NCBI GenBank assembly: GCA_003151595.1
Contig: PLXW01000102.1
Span: 27,112 to 91,111, forward strand
DNA: 64,000 bases
DNA from: Myxococcales bacterium
GTDB lineage: Bacteria > Myxococcota > Polyangia > Polyangiales > Polyangiaceae
Direction of reading: 5' to 3'
Both the position numbers and the translations under genes were made by a program. Shown here piece after piece: positions 1-9,006 of the stretch. The notes under the pieces are model-generated. The model had not been told where the DNA came from. It did not search any database and saw only the letters and a list, made by a program, of their open reading frames with translations. Numbering within the stretch: the first letter of the stretch is position 1; every line of letters begins with the position of its first letter.

Positions 1-68
1 GCGGCTGTCACTGCGGTCGCAACAAGTAGGGCGCGCTCGCTCGGTGGGCTCGAGGGATCTCTTACATC

Positions 69-118
69 GTGGGTCATTCGGAGCCTGTCGCTGCGCTTGG
101 AGGCTCCGAATGACCCAC
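69..118. repeat. Long perfect inverted repeat (hairpin)
   Basis: Two 18-base arms (69-86, beginning GTGGGTCATTCGG, and 101-118) are exact reverse complements separated by a 14-base spacer. As RNA from either strand this would be a very stable stem-loop. No T-run follows on either side, so it is not a textbook intrinsic terminator. It could be a bidirectional terminator, a REP/MITE-like element or a protein-binding site. The pairing is directly visible; the function is unknown. Confidence 0.7.
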
Positions 119-558
119 TCTTTGAAGATGTAGGGACTCGATTGTTACCAGGTGGCGAAGACGATCGCCGTGCGGGTGCACGAGGCGAAGATCGGGGATA
201 GCGAGTTGCGGGGTCAGGCAACGCGGGCGGCGAAGAGCACGTTCTTGCGGCTGGCGGAGGGACCGCGCGCGTGGAGTCGGTGGCGTAGGGCGGCGCGGCC
301 TCGCTGCGCACACGAGATCCGGGCTTGCTCCCCGCGGAGGCTCGCGAAGCTGCATCCACGGGGGGCTGCGGCACCTCGCGGCGTGCGGCGTTGCGCGCTC
401 CTACGACGGCTTCGGGCACGATCCTCGGGAGTGATCTCGCGGGCAACCACGTCGGCGTCCAGGTAACGATGCCCGCACGGTGCAAGGGGAGCGGGTAGCC
501 CGGTTATGGTTCTCTGGTTCTCTCGGTGGGGGAACGGGGCCCGTTCTCTCGAGTTGTG

Positions 559-615
559 TCTCCCCCACCCACGCGCAGGCCCGGCTTTGCGGGCCGAGCA
601 TGCGTTTGGGGGAGA
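559..615. repeat. Nested inverted repeat, structured intergenic element
   Basis: Outer arms TCTCCCCCA (559-567) and TGGGGGAGA (607-615) pair perfectly and enclose an inner hairpin GGCCCG / CGGGCC (578-583 / 590-595) with a GCTTTG loop. Just upstream, GAACGGG and CCCGTTC (532-538 / 540-546) form another near-palindrome. The element sits about 50 bases beyond the cti stop codon, so it could shape or terminate the cti transcript. It could equally be a dispersed repeat. No T-run is present. Confidence 0.5.
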
Positions 616-667
616 CCGCAGGCGCGCAGGCGGCTGCCGCCGAGCACCTGCGAGTGGGGGCATCAAC

Positions 668-2989
668 TCACAGCCCTTCGAGCCGATTGTAATCGAAGAG
701 CCCATTGACCAGCGGGTCACGCAGGCGATGAGCCGCGTTGATCTCATCGCTGTACACCCAGAAGTGATCACTCGATCGCAGGACGCCGAATCGTCGGCGG
801 AGCGCCGCATATCCCTCCTCGTCGCTCGACGCCACGGCCGCATCGACGAAGGCTTCGAGATCTCTTCGCGCGATCTCGAAGAAGGCATTCGGGTAGGCGC
901 CGAGAAATCCGGAGACCACCGTGAGCTCGTCTTCGTCCGAGACGCGACGCTTGTCCTCTTGAAAAATGTGCGCCACGTTCGTGTGAGCGCTGTCGCGAAG
1001 GATCGTGAACTGATGACGCGCGCCGCCGGGCTCCGTCACGGTGAGGAACGACGTCTCGGGGAGCAACGTCGCCGCACGCCCTCGAATGTGCGCGAGCCTC
1101 TCGAGCGTGGACCGGAGCGAGGCGTCCTCCACGCGGTCGAGATCGAACCCGTGCGCGAGCACGCGGCCGAGGTGCGCTTCGATGAGCGCGAACAGCTCCT
1201 TCTTCGGTTCACTCGATCGGTAGCCGATCTTGGGGACGCCCGGGAACCCCTCGAGCTCGGTCGCCAGCGTCTCCTTCGCGCTCCCGGTCACGCCGCGATA
1301 CCACGCGTCGACCAGCTCCTTTCGCTGCGGAGGCGGGAGGAACATCAGAAAATCCGCCTCTCCCTCCATGCGAAGGAAGTCCATGTAGAGGCGCGTCGTC
1401 ACTTGATGGCCCACGTTGCCGAAGACGTCGAAGCCGGCGACGAGCAAGTAGTGAATTCGTTCGAGCAGCGGGTACCCGACGACCCACGCCGTCTTCGGCG
1501 CGCGCCCGACGAACCCCTTCACGACCGTCGCGCTGTCGAAGTGACGAAAGACCGTGAGCGCGGCGTTCGCGTTCGTTCCGTCTCCGTCCCAGAGGAGCTT
1601 CGGCGTGACCTCGTCCCCATGGTTCGTCGCTTTGCCGAGGAAGTCGTTCCTCGCGGCGACGTATTTCGCGTGCTGAGCGGCGTAGCCGAGCCAGAGCGTG
1701 GGGAGGGCAGTGCTCCCTCTTTCGGCGGGCATGTCGAGATCTTGCGCGACGCCCGCGAGGAAGTCCGTCTCGTCCTTCATCCACGGCGCGTCGGGGCGAA
1801 GGAAGGCGATCCAGAAGCGATCTTCGATGACGTCGAGCGCGACCTGTCCTCGACACACGGGGCCCTTGATGAAGCCCATCATCGTGAACTCCGACTCTTC
1901 GAGCATGAATCGGTAGCGCGACTCCGCCGGTATGACCCGAAAGGCCCGGAACGGATTCGCTGCGACCTTCGGCTCGTACGTCGGGAGCGCGTTCACCGCG
2001 TACTTCGGCGTGAAGAACAGCTCCTTCCAGTGGTGGAGGCGCTCGCGGTTCAACGAATACGGCATGAGCGTTTTTTCGAGCGGGCGTTCCATGCGTCGCA
2101 CGAATCGGTAGTAGACGCGCGCCACGTGCGGGTCGTCGAACGGCCGTCGTGTCGGGATCTCGTCGACCTCCGTGCCGCTCGGCGTGCGCGAGCGCACCAG
2201 ACGAAAGAGCGTTTCGCCGCCTGCTTCCTTGAAATGGATGCTCGCGAGAAAGAGGTGCTCGTAGACGTAGCGCGCGACGAGCTGCCCCTTCAGCGACGAG
2301 TCGTTCAGGAACGTCTCCCACTCGGCGATCAACGTGGTGAGAGGAGCGACGAGCGCGTCGAGGGGTGGGTATGGAGCGCCCGCGTTCACCCATCCGACGA
2401 GCGCGCGATCGCGATCCGCGTCGAGCGCCGGCATGGCGTACGGCATTCCCCAGAGCGGGTGATTCTTCGCGTAGTCGTCGAAGTGCTCGGCCGTCGTGCA
2501 CGTCTCTTTGCGCTCGAGATCGAGCGTGAACTCCTTGGCCACGTCGACCGACGCGGTCAGCGGGTGCTCGCGTTTGAGGTCGAGCATCCGCACGAGGAGG
2601 CTAGCGCGCGGGTCACGTTGCTCCCCCTCCGGAAGAACCGGGTGGAAGCCCTTCTTGCGCCACGCATCCACGTCGTGCGCGTCGATGTCGAGGCGCGTCG
2701 GCGTCGCGGCGACGAGGCGAGCGCTGTCGTACACCTTGTCGTTGCTCGCGCCGCGCGTGATGCCGTCGAAGGTTCCGAGCTTGAGCTGGCAAGGGGCGTC
2801 GTAGCAGCCGTGACAGACGACGCAGCGAGTCTCGAAGGTCTCTTGCGCGTGCGACCAGAGGGTCGCTCTTTCCGTAGCGCTGAGCGCCGGCACGGGAAGA
2901 GGAGTCGTCGCGCGCGGGGGACTTCCGCAGGCGACGGGAATGAAGGCCGCCGCGGCGAGCACGAGAGCGAAGGCGTGAAAGCGCGTCAT
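668..2989 (-). CDS. cti: Fatty acid cis/trans isomerase (periplasmic, haem-binding)
   Basis: A 773-residue protein of the Cti family, which converts cis-unsaturated acyl chains of membrane phospholipids to trans in place and so stiffens the membrane quickly under solvent or heat stress. The N-terminus is a lipoprotein-type signal (IPVAC, Cys about 21). It is followed by the hallmark cytochrome-c-like haem site CVVCHGCYDAPC near residues 56-67, which known Cti enzymes also carry. The length matches the family (about 760-780). The gene is alone on its strand here; its 5' side is followed upstream by a small Cys-rich gene at 3071-3409. The family call is strong. The lipoprotein signal is a reading of the sequence; Cti in Pseudomonas is periplasmic. 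Confidence 0.93.
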   Translation of the reverse strand: MTRFHAFALVLAAAAFIPVACGSPPRATTPLPVPALSATERATLWSHAQETFETRCVVCHGCYDAPCQLKLGTFDGITRGASNDKVYDSARLVAATPTRLDIDAHDVDAWRKKGFHPVLPEGEQRDPRASLLVRMLDLKREHPLTASVDVAKEFTLDLERKETCTTAEHFDDYAKNHPLWGMPYAMPALDADRDRALVGWVNAGAPYPPLDALVAPLTTLIAEWETFLNDSSLKGQLVARYVYEHLFLASIHFKEAGGETLFRLVRSRTPSGTEVDEIPTRRPFDDPHVARVYYRFVRRMERPLEKTLMPYSLNRERLHHWKELFFTPKYAVNALPTYEPKVAANPFRAFRVIPAESRYRFMLEESEFTMMGFIKGPVCRGQVALDVIEDRFWIAFLRPDAPWMKDETDFLAGVAQDLDMPAERGSTALPTLWLGYAAQHAKYVAARNDFLGKATNHGDEVTPKLLWDGDGTNANAALTVFRHFDSATVVKGFVGRAPKTAWVVGYPLLERIHYLLVAGFDVFGNVGHQVTTRLYMDFLRMEGEADFLMFLPPPQRKELVDAWYRGVTGSAKETLATELEGFPGVPKIGYRSSEPKKELFALIEAHLGRVLAHGFDLDRVEDASLRSTLERLAHIRGRAATLLPETSFLTVTEPGGARHQFTILRDSAHTNVAHIFQEDKRRVSDEDELTVVSGFLGAYPNAFFEIARRDLEAFVDAAVASSDEEGYAALRRRFGVLRSSDHFWVYSDEINAAHRLRDPLVNGLFDYNRLEGL

Positions 2990-3070
2990 CGGCGCTCAGC
3001 TATAGGACGCATCGGAGCCGTTCGTGGGAGTCCTCTCGCTCGAGCTAGGCTGAACGGCTCGAAGCTCCCA

Positions 3071-3409
3071 TCACTCGGCCACGGTCTCGGTCTCGCTCGC
3101 GCGGCCCGCGCTCGTGACGCCGCCGCCGACGGGACCCTTCGGTGCTTCGACGGTCGCAGCGGCGCCGCCTGGCGCGTGGATCACACAGTTGGCCTCCGTC
3201 GCCGACGGGCAAATGCATCTCCACGCCGTGCGCTTGGTGCTCGGATCCACGGACGACGTGTACTGGCACCCGCACGCGCGACACACGCCACTCAGACCTC
3301 CAACACCCGTGTTGGATAGCTCGTCTTGCGACTGCCCGGTGCGGGCGTCCTGACCCGGCTCCGCGCTACAGGCCACGCGACGAGCGTTGCGCTCGATGAT
3401 CAGAACCAC
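3071..3409 (-). CDS. Small Cys-rich secreted protein, unknown
   Basis: I do not recognise this family. The best-looking coding stretch is about 112 residues from a GTG. A short hydrophobic VVLII segment leads to RRVAC, which could be a degenerate lipobox. Next comes a Cys-rich core (CRACGCQYTS, then WRCICPS and NCVIH) and a Gly/Pro/Thr-rich tail. The ordered Cys residues and low-complexity tail resemble small myxobacterial lipoproteins. The start is uncertain: no Shine-Dalgarno sequence is visible, the frame stays open upstream, and the signal peptide is poor, so a frameshift or a start further upstream is possible. Confidence 0.4.
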   Translation of the reverse strand: MVLIIERNARRVACSAEPGQDARTGQSQDELSNTGVGGLSGVCRACGCQYTSSVDPSTKRTAWRCICPSATEANCVIHAPGGAAATVEAPKGPVGGGVTSAGRASETETVAE

Positions 3410-3413
3410 GTTC

Positions 3414-3435
3414 GTTGTGAACCCGTTGTGAACCC
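3414..3435. repeat. Tandem 11-base direct repeat
   Basis: GTTGTGAACCC occurs twice back to back. It is followed by CTAACCGGGTTAC, so AACCCG/CGGGTT also form an inverted repeat. It lies immediately upstream of the proposed GTG start of the minus-strand gene at 3409 and could be an operator for it. The function is inferred from position only. Confidence 0.45.
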
Positions 3436-3557
3436 TAACCGGGTTACTGACAGCGTGCGCGGCCACCCCCAAAACTGGCCCGGCCACCCTCGCCTCTCGA
3501 ACAAAGCGGACGAACGCCCGCCCCGCCGCCTGGCACGCCGCTCGCTCTCGTGCAGCC

Positions 3558-3591
3558 CATCGTGCCCACCCGCGCCGAGCCATCCCGTCCG
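3558..3591 (+). repeat. Duplicated intergenic element, copy 1
   Basis: This stretch (CATCGTGCCCACCCGCGCC then GAGCCATCCCGTCCG) recurs at 13341-13375 with one inserted base and one substitution. Both copies are on the plus strand, 70-82 bases upstream of a plus-strand ATG (3662 and 13458). It may be a shared promoter or regulatory sequence or a short dispersed repeat. Confidence 0.6.
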
Positions 3592-3661
3592 AGACTTAAT
3601 TCGTCACGCGTCGCTGCTACCAGCGCAGGAGGGAGTCCGCCACCAAAGCGACGACCCGCGC

Positions 3662-4521
3662 ATGCCCTCGCTGACGCACGAAGCGCTGTTGCTTCTCTTC
3701 CGCAATCGCCCCGAGCTCGCGCCCGAGCTGCTCCGCGACGCTCTCGGTATCGCGCTGCCAGGCTATTCGTCGGCTCGTCTCGAATCGGCCGACCTCTCCC
3801 AGATCGCACCGACGACCTACCAGGCGGATCTGGTGGCGCTGCTGGTGGACGACCAGCCAGTCCTTGGCATCGTCGTCGAGGTGCAGCTTCGCCGCGACGA
3901 CCGCAAGGTCTTCACTTGGCCTGTCTACCTGTCGACGCTGCGCGCACGCCTCGAATATCCCACGTGCTTGCTTGTCGTGACTCCAACGCCGACCGTGGCG
4001 GAGTGGTGCGCCCGCCCGATCGACATCGGCCCCGGCATGCAGCTTCGGCCGATCGTGCTGGGACCGGGTGCGGTGCCGGTGGTCGTTGATCCGGACCGCG
4101 CGCGCCAGGATCCCGAGCTTGCGGTTCTCTCGGCGATGGCTCACGGGAGGGAAGCGCCGGATACGGCCGTTCAGATCGCGATCGCAGCGCTCACCGCGTG
4201 CTCGCTCCTGGAAGACGAGCGCAGCCTGCTATACTCCGACCTGGTTCGCGACCCCTTGGCGAAGCGGCCCGCATCGCCTTCGAGGATCTCATGGCCACCC
4301 GCAGCTACGAATTTCAGAGCGAGTTCGCACGAAAGCACGACGCCGCAGGTCGTGCTGCTGGCGAGAGCGCGGTCCTTTTCGCCGTCCTGGAGGCTCGTGA
4401 CGTTGCCATCGGCGATGCGGACCGACGGCGCGTCCTCGAGTGCACTGACCCGGACGTACTTCTTCGCTGGGTTCGCAAGGCCGCCACCGTCGCTTCGGTC
4501 GCCGAGCTCTTCGAAGACTGA
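3662..4521 (+). pseudogene. Frameshifted YhgA/Rpn-like (PD-(D/E)XK nuclease-type) protein
   Basis: The first part, from ATG 3662 (MPSLTHEALLLLFRNRPELA), reads through about residue 197. The expected C-terminal part, with FEDLMATRSYEFQSEFARKH and ending VASVAELFED, continues in another frame to a stop at 4519-4521. One base appears to be missing near 4251-4256 (GACCCCTTGG): restoring it would give LVRD-x-LGEAARIAFEDL. From memory, the intact form resembles a common actinobacterial and myxobacterial family related to YhgA/Rpn recombination-promoting nucleases. It has a central sheet including VALLVDDQPVLGIVVEVQ, with Asp/Glu residues fitting a nuclease core. It is either a recent pseudogene or a single-base sequencing error. 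Confidence 0.7.
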
Positions 4522-4558
4522 TCGCCGTCTTCTGCGTCTTTCTCCTGCCATTGGTTCA

Positions 4559-7500
4559 TCAGTCACCCCCATCGCGACCTCTCCCCGATTTCGCCAGGGC
4601 GCGCGCGAGGGCCACGCGGATCGACTCGCGCTCGGCAGGATCGAGCCCGTCGCTCTCCGCGATCGCCGTCGCCGATCGCAACGCGGCCACCGCTTCGTCG
4701 AAACGACCGAGCGCCGCCAGCGCCTCTCCGCGGATTCGCCGCGTCTCTTCGACCGACGGCCCGCGGTCCCCTTGCGCCCGCAGCAGCGCCGGCTCGCCCG
4801 CGTCGATCATCGCGAGCGCCTCTGCAGCGTGACCCTGCGCGACGAGCACTTGCGCCAGGACGAGCCTCTCGTCCGCGACCGAACAGCTCCCTTCGCCTGA
4901 GTCGGCGAGCGCGCCAGCCGCCGCCTTCTCGGCGTCCTCACGCGCGGCGGCGAGCGCGCCGGTCCGCAGATGGATCCTGGCGAAGCCCGAATGGAAGGAG
5001 ATCAGGCTGGCGTCCTTGCCGTACCGTTTGATTGCATCTTGCATCAATCGATTCAGTGCCTCGAGCGCTTGGCCCTCGTGCCCTTGGCGCGCGTCGTTGA
5101 GGGCCAGCTGTCTCCGGAGAAAGAGCGCCATTCCGCTGTAGCCGCGCCCCATGGCGTCGAACGTGGCCAGCGTCTCGCGACCGATCGCGTCCACGTCGCC
5201 CGTTCGCCCTTCGGCCTCCGCCAAGCGGACCTCGTAGCTTCGCAGCGTGGTCCAGGCGACCGTGTTGGTCGCTCCCAATACGCGGAACAGCGCTTCGGCG
5301 CGCTCGAGGTGCGCGTGCGCTTCGGCGAGATGGCCCACGTCCACGTCGTCGTCGCCGAGGTCCATGAGCGCGTCGGCCACCGTCGGGTGCAGCGGCCCGA
5401 GCAGCTTCTCTTCCCGCGCGAGGAGCGGTCCGCGTGCCTGCCACGCTTCGAAGTTGCGCGACACGTTGGAGATCGCGTTCAGCTCGTCCTCTTCCTTGGC
5501 GATGGTCCGGAGATCGTCCGGGCCGAAGCGACGCTCGGTCAGGTGCGACGCGCGCGCGGTGTCCTGGACCTGCTCCTCGAAGCGATGCGTCTCCAGCGCG
5601 CGCACCGATCGCGCGCTCCACAGCTCCGACTCGAGCTCGTCATCTCCCCCCATGCGTCGAAGCCCGGCTTGCGCGAGCTTGGCCCACAGCTCGGCGTCGT
5701 CCGGATGCAACGTGAGCGCGTATTCCCGCGCCGCGTTCGAGGCGGCAGAGACGGCGGTGCGATCGAGGCGGCTCGCGAACGCCGGCCAGAAGGCCTCCGT
5801 GAGCAGCTTCGCCCCGCGCTCGGGCTCGAGGTGCGCGCGTCCGCGCCCCTCTTCGGTCAACGCTTCGGCCACGATCACGTCGTTGCCGACCTCGCGCGCT
5901 TCGGCGACGGCCGTCTCCGCGAGCGCGATGGCGTTCGGGATCCTCCCCGCCAATCGCAGCGCCTGGGCGCGCGAGAGCGCCTCGCGGATCGCCTTGATCC
6001 GCTCGCGCAACCCCGGGTCGCTCGGAAGCGATCCTTCGACCCCCAGGAGCCCCGACGTGTCGCCGCACTCGTCGATCGAGCTCAGTTCTGCGGCCGCCGA
6101 GCCAGCCTTCTCCAGCATCGCGCTGTCGGCGTCGGCCAGGACGTTCACCAAGGCCGAGACGCCTTGGAGCTTTCGATCGAGGCACGCCATTCGAAGCGTC
6201 ATCGTGGCGTCGCTCTGCTCGCCGCGGAGGCGCGTCGCTTCGCAGCTGTCCTTGTGCATCCGAACCCAGCCCGCGGTGTAGCGGTCGATCGTCTGCTCGA
6301 CGTTCTTCCAGGCGTCGGGGGCGTACGCCTTGCCCGTCGCGAGCAGCGCGTCGTGGACGCGCCCTTTGGTGTTGCCGTCCCAAACGCCTTCGAGTCGCAT
6401 CGGCGCCCCCTGACAGAGCTGCGCCCGCTCGAGCCCACGCGCGCGCGCGCCGAGCACGCCCCACACGCCGACGCCGGCGGTCAACGCGGCCGCACCCAAC
6501 GTGAGCCAGAGCGCGCGTTCGCTCCGCGGCGGCGCCAAGTGCGCGAGGAGCGCGTCCATCGACTCGTGTCGCTGGGCCGGGTCGACCAAGAGACCGCGGA
6601 GCAGCACGCCGCGCAACCAACGCGGCACGCCGCTCCCCGCGGGAGGATCTTGCACGCGCCCTTCGAGGACGTTGTCTTCGAACTCTTCGAGCCCGCGCCC
6701 CTCGAAGGGGAACTCGCCGTACAGCGCGTCGTAGAGCGCGACGCAGAAGCTGAACTGATCGGCGCGCTCGTCGGCGACCTCGCCGCGGTGTTGCTCGGGC
6801 GCCATGTAGCGCGGAGTACCGAGGATGCTCCCCGCGTGCGTGAGAGGAGAAGCCAGCGACGCGCCCGAAGCGACGGGCTTGATCACCGCCTCCGCGGGCG
6901 CCGGCTGCTGCGCGGGATGCGGCGATGCGCGACGCCCCTCGGGCGCGGTGGTCGTCTCGGATCTGACGATGCGGCCGATCGACTGCTCGCGCGTCGCCTC
7001 GCCCTCTTCGCCCCATTCGTACGGGGCCCATCCCGTGGTCGCGTCGCGCGCGAGGCCGAAGTCGAGGACGCGCACCCGCCCGTCGCCCAGCTCGACGCCG
7101 CTCGCGTTGGCGCTCTGCGGACGCGCGCCGACGATCACGTTGTCCGGCTTGAAGTCTCGGTGGACGAGCCCCGCGCGATGGGCGGCGGCCAACCCCTGAC
7201 CGGCGGCGAGGAAGACGTCGAGGATCTCGCGCTGGCGGCGCGGCTTTTCTTTCAGCCACGCGCGAAGGGTCTGCCCTTCGACGAACTCCATCGCGATGAA
7301 GACGTCGCTCCCGAAGGTGCCGACGTCGTGCACCGCGATCACGTTGGGGTGAGAGAGCCGCGCCAGCGCCTGCGCCTCGCGGACCAAGCGATCGCGCAGG
7401 GCTCCGCTCGTTCCCCCCAAGGTGTTCAGGAGCTTCAGCGCGATGGGTCGCCCGAGCTCGGGATCGAAGGCCTTGTAGACGACGCCCATCCCGCCGGCGC

Positions 7501-7630
7501 CGAGCTCCCCGACGATGACGTAGCGGTCGACGCAGGCGCCTCGCGCCAGGGGCGGATGCGCGGGACGGTACGAGCCCTTGTTCGCGAGACTGGCGGTGGA
7601 GTCACTGCCGTCGTCGTCGCCGCCGCTCAT
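4559..7630 (-). CDS. Ser/Thr protein kinase with membrane anchor and TPR-like C-terminal half
   Basis: A 1023-residue eukaryotic-type kinase. The catalytic domain (about residues 36-370) has the glycine loop GELGAGGMGVV, the ATP-binding Lys in ALKLLN (about 66), the catalytic loop HRDFKPDN (Asp about 159), DFG (about 190) and MAPEQ. The segment between DFG and MAPEQ is about 80 residues, far longer than the usual 25 or so, and rich in Pro/Ser/Thr. A single transmembrane helix lies near 372-396. The rest is helical and TPR-like, as in many myxobacterial kinases with a solvent-exposed sensor half. The start is set at the ATG giving MSGGDDDG; the frame is open further upstream. It converges with the frameshifted gene ending at 4521. 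The substrate is unknown. Confidence 0.88.
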   Translation of the reverse strand: MSGGDDDGSDSTASLANKGSYRPAHPPLARGACVDRYVIVGELGAGGMGVVYKAFDPELGRPIALKLLNTLGGTSGALRDRLVREAQALARLSHPNVIAVHDVGTFGSDVFIAMEFVEGQTLRAWLKEKPRRQREILDVFLAAGQGLAAAHRAGLVHRDFKPDNVIVGARPQSANASGVELGDGRVRVLDFGLARDATTGWAPYEWGEEGEATREQSIGRIVRSETTTAPEGRRASPHPAQQPAPAEAVIKPVASGASLASPLTHAGSILGTPRYMAPEQHRGEVADERADQFSFCVALYDALYGEFPFEGRGLEEFEDNVLEGRVQDPPAGSGVPRWLRGVLLRGLLVDPAQRHESMDALLAHLAPPRSERALWLTLGAAALTAGVGVWGVLGARARGLERAQLCQGAPMRLEGVWDGNTKGRVHDALLATGKAYAPDAWKNVEQTIDRYTAGWVRMHKDSCEATRLRGEQSDATMTLRMACLDRKLQGVSALVNVLADADSAMLEKAGSAAAELSSIDECGDTSGLLGVEGSLPSDPGLRERIKAIREALSRAQALRLAGRIPNAIALAETAVAEAREVGNDVIVAEALTEEGRGRAHLEPERGAKLLTEAFWPAFASRLDRTAVSAASNAAREYALTLHPDDAELWAKLAQAGLRRMGGDDELESELWSARSVRALETHRFEEQVQDTARASHLTERRFGPDDLRTIAKEEDELNAISNVSRNFEAWQARGPLLAREEKLLGPLHPTVADALMDLGDDDVDVGHLAEAHAHLERAEALFRVLGATNTVAWTTLRSYEVRLAEAEGRTGDVDAIGRETLATFDAMGRGYSGMALFLRRQLALNDARQGHEGQALEALNRLMQDAIKRYGKDASLISFHSGFARIHLRTGALAAAREDAEKAAAGALADSGEGSCSVADERLVLAQVLVAQGHAAEALAMIDAGEPALLRAQGDRGPSVEETRRIRGEALAALGRFDEAVAALRSATAIAESDGLDPAERESIRVALARALAKSGRGRDGGD

Positions 7631-7941
7631 GCCGTCTTGGCGAGCACGATCGCCGGCCTGAGCGGTTCGGTGGATTGGGGGATCGGCACGAGCATGGGGG
7701 AGGGACCCAGTGGTTCTGAGCAGCGGTCGAGGACGCCGATTCACGACGGAGCAACGACCGAGCCACGCCGCGATCACCGCAAAATTCGTCAGTTCGGCGG
7801 ACGCGTGCTCGACCGCGCACGGAATCCGGACGACGGCTTGCGAGCTCGTTCGAGAATCGAGCGCGCGCAGAGCCCGGCCAGCGTGCCGAATGGGTGACGC
7901 GATCCCTTGCCCGAGCCAGCGCGGCGCCGACGCGGCGGACG
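7631..7941. other. Intergenic stretch upstream of the kinase
   Basis: These 311 bases lie between the kinase start (minus strand) and the stop of the next minus-strand gene, so they should carry the kinase promoter. I see no clear -35/-10, sigma-54 (-24 GG / -12 GC) or palindromic operator, and no coding sequence with a ribosome binding site. The kinase frame itself stays open to 7777, so a longer N-terminus cannot be excluded. Confidence 0.5.
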
Positions 7942-8919
7942 CTAGCGGCCGATGCCGAGCGCCGCGACGAACGCGCTCGGCTCATCGACCGCCAAGGCCA
8001 CCTCGCGCACGGTGCGCTTTCGTCCATACAGCGCGCTCCCCTCGATCGGCGTCGCGAACGTCAGGCGCAGGTTCGGCGCACTCAAGGGGATCATGTTCCA
8101 GTCGCCGCTCCCCGCATCGGAGATCGACGTCGCGCTCGCGATGCCGGCGAGCGGCACGCGTAACGTCGCGACCAAGCCGCTCCGGATCACGAGCTCCGAT
8201 CCGACGACCAAGATCGGTCGCAGCGCGAAGCTTCGCGCGATCGCGATCAACCAAACGGCGCCATAGACGCTGAGCGCCGTGAGCAGCCACGCGGCGAGCA
8301 CGCTCGAGTGCGCGACGATCAGGTGCACGACCGCCGCCTCGATGACGCTGACCACGGCGAGACACCCGAACCATCCGCCGACGCCGGTCTCGCGATGCAC
8401 GGAGAACGCACGCGCCCCCTCCGGCACGTGCGGGCGCGCGCGCCACGCGAACGCGTAGTAGACGACCGCGACTTCGGTCGCGAGGATCTCCGCGAGCGCC
8501 GGCGCTCGCACCATCTCGAGCGCCACGTGTCGAACGCGCTCCACGATGTCCTCGCGCGAGGTGCCCGCGCGGAGCCCGGTGCGCACGCGCGACACGAGGA
8601 GGCCGATGACCGCGAGCTCCGCGACTCCGCCGAGCGCCGGTCGCAACGCAGCGGCGCCGGGGGCGACGTACATCGCGCGGAGAAGCGCGAGCACGCACAG
8701 CGGCAGCATGGTGAGCGCCGATTGCCGGCCGGAGCGCACGACGAGCACGTAGTAGAGCGCCGGGACCGTGACGGCGACGTCGAAGGCCGCGCCGTACGCG
8801 ACCTCCGGACGATGCGTGAGGTGCGTCGCCGCGAACGCCACCGCGTTCACGAGCACAGCCAGGCCGAGCCAGACTCCGAACCCGTGCGTCGCGAAGCGTC
8901 GTGCGGCGGTCGCGGTCAT
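7942..8919 (-). CDS. Integral membrane protein, unknown
   Basis: I do not recognise this 325-residue protein. It has about six or seven hydrophobic segments, for example GVWLGLAVLVNAVAFAATHL near the N-terminus, VTVPALYYVLVV, an Ala/Leu-rich pair in the middle and WLLTALSVYGAVWLIAIA. It ends in a soluble region of about 100 residues (VVGSELVIRSGL onward) that resembles a PH-like beta fold; this is speculative. The start is chosen at the ATG preceded by GAGAGGTGGAACGAGA, a good ribosome binding site. It stands alone on the minus strand between the kinase and the porin. Some neighbours act on the envelope, but nothing fixes its role. Confidence 0.75.
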   Translation of the reverse strand: MTATAARRFATHGFGVWLGLAVLVNAVAFAATHLTHRPEVAYGAAFDVAVTVPALYYVLVVRSGRQSALTMLPLCVLALLRAMYVAPGAAALRPALGGVAELAVIGLLVSRVRTGLRAGTSREDIVERVRHVALEMVRAPALAEILATEVAVVYYAFAWRARPHVPEGARAFSVHRETGVGGWFGCLAVVSVIEAAVVHLIVAHSSVLAAWLLTALSVYGAVWLIAIARSFALRPILVVGSELVIRSGLVATLRVPLAGIASATSISDAGSGDWNMIPLSAPNLRLTFATPIEGSALYGRKRTVREVALAVDEPSAFVAALGIGR

Positions 8920-9006
8920 TCTCGTTCCACCTCTCGTCTCGACGACGAGCATAGGGTCAATCGCGGGGAGGACCACCCGAGCGTTCCGAAGACGCGCGTG
9001 TTGGAG

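Larger units (their letters stand above)
1..667. other. Left-edge non-coding stretch
   Basis: I see no convincing gene here. The open frames on both strands are Arg/Pro/Ala-rich, lack ribosome binding sites and show no family motif, as expected for shadows in high-G+C DNA. The stretch lies downstream (3') of the minus-strand cti gene and contains two strong inverted repeats, described separately. A plus-strand frame entering from the left edge ends in GCHCGRNK and a TAG stop at 27-29; it could be the tail of an upstream gene but is too short to call. Confidence 0.6.

Noticed and set aside
3..29. Possible tail of an upstream plus-strand gene, GCHCGRNK then TAG
   Set aside because: Only eight residues; the CxCG pattern recalls SEC-C-type zinc tails but is too short to support a call.
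152..466. Open frame reading AKTIAVRVHEAKIGDSELRG
   Set aside because: No ribosome site, soon becomes Arg/Ala-rich, no family motif; probably an accidental frame.
506..3319. A 937-codon plus-strand open frame opposite cti
   Set aside because: Its product is a run of Arg/Val/Glu typical of the antisense of a high-G+C gene; cti on the other strand has clear motifs.
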